Below, one piece after another: positions 1 to 5,167 of a DNA stretch of 8,657 bases. Source of the stretch: an uncultured Flavobacterium sp. (GTDB lineage Bacteria; Bacteroidota; Bacteroidia; Flavobacteriales; Flavobacteriaceae); the NCBI RefSeq assembly GCF_946479975.1, contig NZ_CAMLIX010000203.1:1-8657 (forward strand). Direction: 5' to 3'. Under the pieces are notes generated by a model. The model was given only the letters and a program-made list of their open reading frames with translations. It was not told the DNA's origin and searched no databases. The translations under genes were made by a program, and so were the position numbers. Position 1 is the first letter of the stretch, and the number at the start of each line of letters is the position of its first letter.

Positions 1-303
1 AACTTTTTGCTCAATTCCTTTATCCTGACGTTTGAGCCCGGTGTAATACATTTCATAACCTTCGCCTTCCGACCTTTTGCTCACATGCATTGTCCACAGC
101 ATGTCATCGTCCCATTCTCCTGGATCGCCTACAAACAAAGCGTTTTTAACTCTTTTCCACGAAAGACCATCTTTTGATACTGCATGCGCAATATAATCGT
201 GGTTTGGAATAATTAAATGAAATAAATGATGAATTCCTTTTTCATCTATAAATACATCAACATCTCCAATTTCCCAACTGCTAAATCCTGAACCTGAATA
301 CAT
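1..303 (-). CDS. Five-bladed beta-propeller glycosidase-like protein, N-terminal part (cut by window edge)
   Basis: The frame is open from the ATG at 303 to the window edge, giving the first 101 residues. The N-terminus reads MYSGSGFSSWEIGDVDVF, then HHLFHL, IPNHDYIAHAVSKDGLSW and GEWDDDMLWTMHV. This is the pattern of the first blades of the GH32/GH43/GH68 beta-propeller superfamily: an early Asp (in GDVDVF) where the nucleophile or base usually sits, and a 'HA.S.DG..W' strand. No signal peptide is seen, so a cytoplasmic enzyme is likely. It lies 289 bp downstream of a sucrose-phosphate synthase and a sugar kinase on the same strand, so a sucrose or fructoside substrate is an attractive inference. 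The family within the superfamily, and whether it is a hydrolase or a phosphorylase, cannot be decided from this fragment. Confidence 0.75.
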   Translation of the reverse strand, partial: MYSGSGFSSWEIGDVDVFIDEKGIHHLFHLIIPNHDYIAHAVSKDGLSWKRVKNALFVGDPGEWDDDMLWTMHVSKRSEGEGYEMYYTGLKRQDKGIEQKV

Positions 304-340
304 TTATAACTTATTTAAGCTGTTATTATATTTTTTTTTG

Positions 341-398
341 CCACGAATTGCACTAATTTTCTCTAATTTTAATTTGTGGAAATTTGTGTAATTTGTGG
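341..398. repeat. 58-bp near-perfect intergenic palindrome
   Basis: The left arm (341-368, starting CCACGAATTGCACTAATT) pairs with the right arm (371-398, ending AATTTGTGG) around a 2-nt loop. I count 22 of 28 positions complementary, and three of the mismatches would be G-U wobbles in RNA. Each arm is built from a roughly 10-bp module of the form CACnAATTn repeated three times. It lies between the sucrose-phosphate synthase and the glycosidase-like gene. It resembles the repeated CCACGAATT-type intergenic palindromes I recall from Flavobacterium genomes; that link is from memory and was not searched. It has no clear T-tract, so it is not called a terminator. Confidence 0.7.
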
Positions 399-414
399 TT
401 TCTGACCTATTTAT

Positions 415-570
415 TTTTAACACATAGAAACATAGAGTTTAAGGCTTTAAAAAGGCGTTCCACTTGCATCAATGCACATAGTTGTGTATTGCAGCACTAT
501 GTGTTAGAAACTAGTTTCTTTATATTTCCTCTTCAAAAAAATATAAATTCTATGTTTCTATGTGTTTAAA
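415..570. repeat. 156-bp structured intergenic element with 22-bp terminal inverted repeats
   Basis: The terminal arms TTTTAACACATAGAAACATA.. (415-436) and its inverse (549-570) match at 21 of 22 positions. Inside are three smaller inverted repeats: TGCATCAATGCA (465-476), CACATAGT (475-482) with ACTATGTG (496-503), and the perfect 14-bp palindrome AGAAACTAGTTTCT (506-519). A further AT-rich palindrome overlaps the right end (TGTTTAAA 563-570 with TTTAAACA 573-580). The nested architecture with matching ends suggests a small non-coding repeat of the MITE or interspersed-repeat kind. No coding sequence is supported within it, and no target-site duplication is obvious. Confidence 0.65.
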
Positions 571-592
571 TTTTTAAACAAATAAGCCAGGT

Positions 593-2773
593 CTATTTAA
601 TGATTTTATAATGTTTCAAACCTTCTAAAATCCCTTCTGAAGCGGCTGTTTTGGCAACATAAATACTTTTAGTTGTTTCATAATCTGCGAGTTCTGCGCT
701 TCTGTTTCCAACAATAATTCCTTTAATTGGACCTCTAAACATATCAACATCATTTCCAGAATCTCCCGCTGCAATCACATTTGAAAGCGGAATGGACCAT
801 TTACGACATAAAAATTTAATAGCGTTTCCTTTAGAAGCTCGCTTCGGAATAAAATCTAAAAACTCACCGTGACTCGGAATGATATTTACTTTGTACCAGC
901 CAGTTCCTAAAACCCGAATTAATTCTTCGTGATCGTAATGTTCTTTTTCGTAGTAATAAGAGATTTTAAACGGATTCTGCGCTTCTTCTTCCTGAAGTTT
1001 AATCCATTTTACAGCCTTTAAGCGAGCTACAATATCATCCCTTTTCCATCTTCCAGACAAGAATTTTGCCCAGCCTTTGTCTAGTATATAATCTTTTCCA
1101 TTGGTATAATAAATCTCCGTTCCTACGGAACAAATAATGAAATCGGGCAGGGGAAATTCCTCTTCTTCAATTACTTTTTTGACCAAAGAAAGATTTCGGC
1201 CAGAAGCCATCGCAAAAGCCATTTTGTCGGTGCGGTTGACAAGATGTGTTTTTAATTCTTTTAATCCTGGATTGGCTAATTTAGGTTCAATTAAAGTTCC
1301 GTCAATATCTGAAACCAGCAAATGGTCAATTTTTCTTTTTAGTCTGCTGATATTAATATTTGGATAATGCTGTTTTTTGATTCCCGCACCAGAAGAAAGC
1401 GATAAATTTTCGTTGACCAATTCCACATATTGATTCACGTGGCTGACCCAGCTGTAATGCTTTTGAATATTTATAGCGCCGTTATTCGAGTAATATTTCC
1501 ATTTATTTTCATCGGTTAAAATATTTCGAAGTGCTTTTTTAATCTCATCTTCTTCCTGCGGATTTACTAATTCTCCATTTTGGCAAACGGGAATAATTTC
1601 TGAAGGTCCGCCATTTTTTGTCACCACAACTGGAAGACCCGAACTAGCCGATTCAATTACGGTCAAGCCGAAGTTTTCATGCAGAGCTAAATTCACAAAA
1701 ACACCTCTTTTTTCGGCCGCATAACGATAAATAATCGAAACTTCATTTTCTACATCATGCTTTTTCGGAATCGCCATTTTTCCATACAAATCGTATTTAT
1801 CCATTAAAAGAAGCAAATCTGTCAGAACGTTCTTTTCTGATTCAGGCATTTTCGCAATATCTTTTCTAATTCCGGCAAAAATGACCAAATTAGCAATGCT
1901 CTGCAGTTCTTTATCTTTTCCGTAAACTTCAATTAAGGTATTCAAGTTTTTATGTCGGTCAGGTCTCGAAAGTGCTAGAATAATAGGCTTATGCGGATTA
2001 GTAAGAAATTTTGAAATAGTTTCAGAAACCCAATATTTTCTCTGTATTTCTTCCATGTTTTTTTCAGAATCGGTTTCTTGAAAATAATACGGAACAAATT
2101 TTCTAGTGTCGATTCCAGGAGAAATAGCGTGGTACTTTGCTAATTCAAAATTCTTATACGTTTTGTAGGTTTCAATTTCTTGTTCTGTAGAAGTAACTAT
2201 AAATTCTGCAAGTTCAAGTGTTTTTTCTTCGGCAGCAATTCTTGCTTTAAATTTGAATTTTTTCTCCAGTTCTTCTTCACTTTCGCCGCTTTCTATTAAT
2301 TTTTTCTTTTTGTAAAAACCAAGAGAATGTCCTGTGTGAGCGAAAGGAATATTTAAAATAGAAGATAACTCTGCAGCGGCATAACCAGCATCGCCATAAT
2401 GAGAGTGAATCCAGTCTGGGAAAATATTATGCTGTTTAATGTGTTGTACCACACCGTTTACAAAAGTATCCAAACCTTCCCAAAGCTGTTCTTTTGCTTT
2501 GTATTTCTTTCCTAAAAACGGAATACGTCGTATATCTAATTTGTCATTGATACTCTCTACAGGAACTGCATATTCTGGCGAAAGTGCAGGATCATCAATC
2601 AATCTTGTGTAAAGATCAATGTGTTCTACATCTTCATGTTGTGATAAAAATTCGGCTAATTCATAAATGTATTTGGTCTGACCTCCATTGTCGGCATCTC
2701 GTCCAATTTCTAGACCGGAACCCTTTAAAAGTCCGTGTATATTGATAAGTGAAATTCGTAATTTTTCCATCAT
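593..2773 (-). CDS. Bifunctional sucrose-phosphate synthase / sucrose-phosphatase fusion
   Basis: This 726-residue protein has two enzymes in one chain. Residues 1 to about 460 form a GT4 retaining glycosyltransferase of the sucrose-phosphate synthase type: GRDADNGGQ (24-32, donor/acceptor loop), IHSHYGDAGY (122-131), HTGHSLGFYK (146-155), SRPDRHKN (269-276) and the E-x7-E pair in HENFGLTVIE (E366, E374). It should join glucose from UDP- or ADP-glucose to fructose-6-phosphate. Residues about 483-726 form a HAD-IIB phosphatase of the sucrose-phosphatase type with every key motif kept: DIDGT (489-493), SGR (524-526), K648 in RASKGNA, and GDSGNDVDM (670-678). The phosphatase half therefore looks active, unlike some cyanobacterial fusions in which it has decayed. 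The length fits such a fusion. The protein begins MM: the ATG at 2773 is used here, but the one at 2770 sits better behind an AGGGAAG motif. A terminator and a promoter-like sequence upstream suggest transcription separate from the kinase. Confidence 0.93.
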   Translation of the reverse strand: MMEKLRISLINIHGLLKGSGLEIGRDADNGGQTKYIYELAEFLSQHEDVEHIDLYTRLIDDPALSPEYAVPVESINDKLDIRRIPFLGKKYKAKEQLWEGLDTFVNGVVQHIKQHNIFPDWIHSHYGDAGYAAAELSSILNIPFAHTGHSLGFYKKKKLIESGESEEELEKKFKFKARIAAEEKTLELAEFIVTSTEQEIETYKTYKNFELAKYHAISPGIDTRKFVPYYFQETDSEKNMEEIQRKYWVSETISKFLTNPHKPIILALSRPDRHKNLNTLIEVYGKDKELQSIANLVIFAGIRKDIAKMPESEKNVLTDLLLLMDKYDLYGKMAIPKKHDVENEVSIIYRYAAEKRGVFVNLALHENFGLTVIESASSGLPVVVTKNGGPSEIIPVCQNGELVNPQEEDEIKKALRNILTDENKWKYYSNNGAINIQKHYSWVSHVNQYVELVNENLSLSSGAGIKKQHYPNINISRLKRKIDHLLVSDIDGTLIEPKLANPGLKELKTHLVNRTDKMAFAMASGRNLSLVKKVIEEEEFPLPDFIICSVGTEIYYTNGKDYILDKGWAKFLSGRWKRDDIVARLKAVKWIKLQEEEAQNPFKISYYYEKEHYDHEELIRVLGTGWYKVNIIPSHGEFLDFIPKRASKGNAIKFLCRKWSIPLSNVIAAGDSGNDVDMFRGPIKGIIVGNRSAELADYETTKSIYVAKTAASEGILEGLKHYKIIK

Positions 2774-2774
2774 T

Positions 2775-2781
2775 CTTCCCT
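2775..2781 (-). promoter_or_regulatory. Possible Shine-Dalgarno AGGGAAG before the sucrose-phosphate synthase
   Basis: AGGGAAG on the minus strand ends 1 nt before the first ATG (2773) and 4 nt before the second (2770). The spacing favours the second start. Bacteroidota rely little on Shine-Dalgarno pairing, so this is weak support for either start. Confidence 0.35.
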
Positions 2782-2841
2782 ATTTTATTTGGATTTGCAA
2801 TTTACAGCACCCACAGTGATTAAGAAGAAATAATTCCATTT

Positions 2842-2872
2842 TAAATTTACATAGTTCCCATGTTTGCACAAA
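2842..2872 (-). promoter_or_regulatory. Bacteroidota-type promoter for the sucrose-phosphate synthase
   Basis: On the minus strand TTTG (2872-2869) is followed after 19 nt by TAAATTTA (2849-2842). This matches the -33 TTG and -7 TAnnTTTG layout known for the primary sigma factor of this phylum, except for the last base. It lies 69 bp upstream of the start codon and just downstream of the kinase terminator, where an independent promoter would be expected. Confidence 0.5.
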
Positions 2873-2892
2873 TATCTTGATGTTATAACTGT

Positions 2893-2922
2893 AAAAAGCC
2901 TGATATTCAGATATCAGGCTTT
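2893..2922 (-). terminator. Intrinsic terminator downstream of the sugar kinase
   Basis: A perfect 12-bp inverted repeat, AAAGCCTGATAT (2895-2906) and ATATCAGGCTTT (2911-2922), encloses a 4-nt loop. Read on the minus strand, the hairpin is followed by an unbroken run of five T (complement of 2893-2897). It starts 80 bp after the kinase stop codon. It should end most kinase transcripts and uncouple them from the synthase gene. In the plus direction it is nearly symmetric, but no plus-strand gene leads into it. Confidence 0.85.
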
Positions 2923-3002
2923 CTAAAAGTTTCATCGTAATATTTATTTTTGAAAAGTAAAAATTCTTTCTAAAACCTCATTACATAAAAATAATAATGG
3001 TT

Positions 3003-3902
3003 TTAGTTTTTATTGATAAGATCGTCAATTCTAGATAAAAGGATTTCTGGATTTGCACCAGAAGATCCAGCCACTAAAGCTCCCGTTGCACAAGCAAAAT
3101 TTAAAGCTTGCTGTGGTTCTTTTCCATTTAAAAGAGAGGCTATTAAAGCGCCTAAAAATGAATCTCCAGCACCAACCGTATCTTCTACTTTTACGACATA
3201 ACCTGTATTTTCGTAAAGTTTATTATTCCATAATAACAAAGCACCATCTTTTCCTCGTGTCACACAAATTGCTTCGGCATTTGTTAGAGAAGCAATGAAA
3301 TTCATGTTTTCTTCTAAGGTTTTAAAAGGAGAATTTAAAGCCTGACCAATTTCGAGAATCTCTTCATCGTTAAACTTAATAAAATTGGCAGACTCCATTA
3401 ATTGTTTTAGAATTTCATACGTATAATGAGGCTTTCTTAAATTGACATCAAAAACTTTGTATGCTTTTGTCTTAAGTAATTTTTCTAAGGCTTTATGCGA
3501 AACTTCATCACGACAGACTAAACTTCCGTAGATTAAAACATCGGCATTTTCTACTGATTGTATGGCGGTTTCATTTAAAACAATTTTATCCCAGGCAGAA
3601 GGGTAAAGAATTTCATAAGTAGCCGATTTACTTTCGTCTAAAGTCACCTTTACTAATCCAGTTGGATAATCCTCCGATTTAAGAATTGTCTTTGTATCTA
3701 AACCTAATTTTTTTACTTCATTTAATATGGCTTCACCGTCAGCATCGTCGCCAACACAACTTATCATATTTACATCGGCTCCTAAAGCTTTCATGCGAAG
3801 CGCTACGTTTAAGGGCGCTCCGCCAATTTTTTTTATGTTGCCAAAAATATCCCAAAGTACTTCTCCGAAAGCGACAGCTTTAAGTTTTTTGTCGTTGTTC
3901 AT
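3003..3902 (-). CDS. PfkB-family carbohydrate kinase, probable fructokinase
   Basis: This is a 299-residue cytoplasmic sugar kinase of the ribokinase/PfkB family. Visible motifs, numbered from the chosen start, are the N-terminal strand AVAFGEVLWDIF (9-20), the sugar-binding GGAPLNVA (27-34), VGDDADG (50-56), and the signature DTVGAGDSF (241-249) with catalytic base D247 and its anion hole. The GEVLWD and GGAPLNVA wording is typical of bacterial fructokinases, which make fructose-6-phosphate from fructose and ATP. The adjacent sucrose-phosphate synthase supports this, since fructose-6-phosphate is its substrate. The frame extends upstream to an ATG at 3950, but those 16 extra residues are rich in Arg and Cys and unlike the family N-terminus, so the ATG at 3902 (MNNDKKLKAVAFGE) is preferred. 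Specificity for another hexose cannot be excluded. Confidence 0.88.
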   Translation of the reverse strand: MNNDKKLKAVAFGEVLWDIFGNIKKIGGAPLNVALRMKALGADVNMISCVGDDADGEAILNEVKKLGLDTKTILKSEDYPTGLVKVTLDESKSATYEILYPSAWDKIVLNETAIQSVENADVLIYGSLVCRDEVSHKALEKLLKTKAYKVFDVNLRKPHYTYEILKQLMESANFIKFNDEEILEIGQALNSPFKTLEENMNFIASLTNAEAICVTRGKDGALLLWNNKLYENTGYVVKVEDTVGAGDSFLGALIASLLNGKEPQQALNFACATGALVAGSSGANPEILLSRIDDLINKN

Positions 3903-3959
3903 TCTAATTCTTCTTTTATAAAACATTAAACAGCGTGGCTCGACTACCACACGATTTTA

Positions 3960-3990
3960 TAAAAATACTAAAGATTGTCCGTATTTACAA
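3960..3990 (-). promoter_or_regulatory. Possible promoter for the sugar kinase
   Basis: On the minus strand TTG (3990-3988) is followed after 20 nt by TATTTTTA (3967-3960), an approximate match to the Bacteroidota -33/-7 pattern. It lies 57 bp before the preferred start codon. In DNA this AT-rich such matches arise by chance, so support is weak. Confidence 0.3.
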
Positions 3991-4053
3991 CGGATTTTGA
4001 TTTGAAATAACGATTAATTATTGCTTTGGTTATTTTAAAATTTCATTTAAGAG

Positions 4054-4070
4054 CAATTTTCGGAAAATTG
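4054..4070. repeat. 17-bp perfect palindrome CAATTTTC-G-GAAAATTG
   Basis: Two 8-bp arms (4054-4061 and 4063-4070) flank a single central base. The size and symmetry suit an operator for a dimeric regulator, and it lies about 65 bp upstream of the possible -33 element of the kinase promoter. There is no other evidence for regulation, and an AT-rich palindrome of this size can occur by chance. Confidence 0.35.
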
Positions 4071-4178
4071 TTTATGCTTTAATTGAGTAGATTTTGAGGA
4101 TAAAATTTTCTTTATATTTTGATATAAAACTGGAGTTGTAGAATACAGCAAATTCAAGCAAAAAGGAGAATTGATTCC

Positions 4179-4223
4179 TGGTGCGACCAGCAGTCGCGTT
4201 CACGAGCGAGACGCTCGCGCCAG
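4179..4223. repeat. GC-rich REP-like double-hairpin element
   Basis: This is a short GC-rich island in AT-rich DNA. It contains two adjacent hairpins: GCGAC (4183-4187) with GTCGC (4193-4197), and CGAGCG (4203-4208) with CGCTCG (4212-4217). The outer ends CTGGTGCGA (4179-4186, plus the next base) and TCGCGCCAG (4215-4223) are complementary apart from one G-T pair, so the whole can also fold as a branched structure. The layout matches REP/BIME-type repeats that are moved by RAYT transposases. It sits 6 bp from the edge of the duplicated effector/immunity block. No RAYT gene is in the window. Confidence 0.6.
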
Positions 4224-4228
4224 CGGGG

Positions 4229-5032
4229 GATTAGCGATTTACATTTAATTATTAGTGTAATCTGTATCCTGACGTTTTAAAATTTTTCCTGTATTTCCAT
4301 CAAGTGTTATAATTTCTATAACATTCGGTTTTTTAAGCCATTCTATCTGCCACCAAGAACTTTCAGCATTAAAATCTCTTCTTATTACGGTATGATATCC
4401 TGTGCTTTGCAGAATAGGCCCTTTTTGTAATGGTATTTTTTCGTTTTCACAGAATTTTACAATTTCTTCAAATGTAAATTTGTAAGGTTTATCATAATCG
4501 GTTTCTTTTATGAGTTTTCCTGATTCGTCAAAATAATACCATGTTCCAACATAAAAACCATCACCATTAAATCCTATACCTTTGACTTTGATATTTCCAC
4601 TCTTATAATATGTCTTTGAAATTTGATAAAGAGAATTCTTGGGTGTTAATTTATACCCTTTACCATAACTACCTTGGTCTAATTCGATATAAGTACCATC
4701 TGAGAAAAACTCTCTTAAAACGTAAGGATTTTCTTTTTTAGAATTGTTAAATTTTACTGAATCGAATACTTCGAAATTTTTATCAATTTTTGGTATCATT
4801 TTTTTATTTAAATTATTGTTTTTTGACTTATTTGTTTTTTGCGCTATGCAAGTGCTTAATATTCCCATTAATAGAAGTAACAAAATTATTTTTCTCATAC
4901 TATTATAATAAAGATTCATTTGCTTTTTGCCATTGCCATTTCCATAATGAATATCTCGTTTGAGGAATATGATGAGAATAATCTAAGATATTTTCGGTTG
5001 TTGCGTATTTATAAGTAAACATTGCATTAGAA
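4229..5032. repeat. Duplicated block, copy A (distal orphan tip end plus immunity gene)
   Basis: This block matches copy B (5168-5970). By eye 4239-5032 and 5177-5970 are identical over about 794 bp at a constant offset of 938. A 1-nt indel (TTT versus TT) follows, then a further match through GATTAGCGA. To the right of 5032 similarity continues to about 5128 with scattered substitutions and then stops. Copy A holds the last part of the orphan protease tip, the whole immunity gene and its short 3' flank. Confidence 0.93.
4245..4898 (-). CDS. Exported putative immunity protein, second (distal) copy
   Basis: The predicted 217-residue protein is identical to the copy at 5183-5836, as is its DNA as far as I can read. 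It carries the same signal peptide, MORN-like middle and PepSY-like end; see that entry for residues. It starts 4 nt after the stop codon of the orphan protease tip, exactly as the first copy follows the full effector. An upstream in-frame ATG at 4919 would overlap the tip gene and place seven polar residues (MNLYYNS) before the signal peptide, so the ATG at 4898 is preferred. It is the last gene of the T6SS island. With two identical copies, either could be free to change; no difference has yet built up, so the duplication or conversion is recent. Confidence 0.82.
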   Translation of the reverse strand: MRKIILLLLLMGILSTCIAQKTNKSKNNNLNKKMIPKIDKNFEVFDSVKFNNSKKENPYVLREFFSDGTYIELDQGSYGKGYKLTPKNSLYQISKTYYKSGNIKVKGIGFNGDGFYVGTWYYFDESGKLIKETDYDKPYKFTFEEIVKFCENEKIPLQKGPILQSTGYHTVIRRDFNAESSWWQIEWLKKPNVIEIITLDGNTGKILKRQDTDYTNN

Positions 5033-5163
5033 TTTCCTTCTTCATTAGTAAAAGAATGAGGCAGATTAAACGAATGCAAAAATTCATGAGCAGCCGTCTG
5101 ATCATTTTTGATTAGAAATAAAACAACAAACTTATCTTTGAAATAATCATTTTCTTTATCCAT
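4903..5163 (-). pseudogene. Orphan C-terminal tip of a T6SS metallopeptidase effector
   Basis: This 86-codon frame matches the end of the 480-residue effector. Residues 16-86 align with effector residues 410-480 with few changes, including the complete zinc motif HEFLHSFNLPH (26-36) and the NILDYS turn. The first 15 residues (MDKENDYFKDKFVVL) are only loosely related to the effector. An in-frame TAA directly precedes the ATG, and the N-terminal delivery region and most of the protease domain are missing. It begins 19 nt after immunity copy 1 and ends 4 nt before immunity copy 2. It therefore looks like a displaced or donor toxin tip, as in orphan CDI and Rhs modules, and not a gene for a secreted toxin. 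Translation is possible because it has a start codon and intact frame; whether a product is made or folds is unknown. Confidence 0.8.
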
Positions 5164-5167
5164 TTAT

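Larger units (their letters stand above)
3903..4244. other. 342-bp intergenic region between the T6SS island and the sucrose locus
   Basis: I see no credible gene on either strand. From right to left it holds the end of the duplicated block, a GC-rich REP-like double hairpin, about 100 bp of featureless AT-rich DNA, a 17-bp palindrome, and a possible kinase promoter. A small GTGG/CCAC inverted repeat (3935-3938 with 3947-3950) would fall in the kinase leader. No T-rich intrinsic terminator is seen for the T6SS genes, so how that transcript ends is unclear. Confidence 0.7.

Noticed and set aside
384..569. Plus-strand frame of 61 codons in the spacer left of the sucrose-phosphate synthase
   Set aside because: It runs straight through both palindromic repeats, has no recognisable motifs and is fully explained by the repeat structure.
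1137..1367. Plus-strand frame of 76 codons opposite the sucrose-phosphatase domain
   Set aside because: It lies over the conserved DIDGT and SGR motifs of the real gene and shows no family features of its own.
3903..3950. Longer N-terminus for the sugar kinase from the ATG at 3950
   Set aside because: The added 16 residues (MVVEPRCLMFYKRRIR) do not resemble kinase N-termini, and the stretch would overlap the leader region downstream of the possible promoter.
4179..4223. Intrinsic terminator for the immunity gene
   Set aside because: The hairpins are GC-rich, but no T-run follows them on the minus strand, so a REP-like repeat is the better description.
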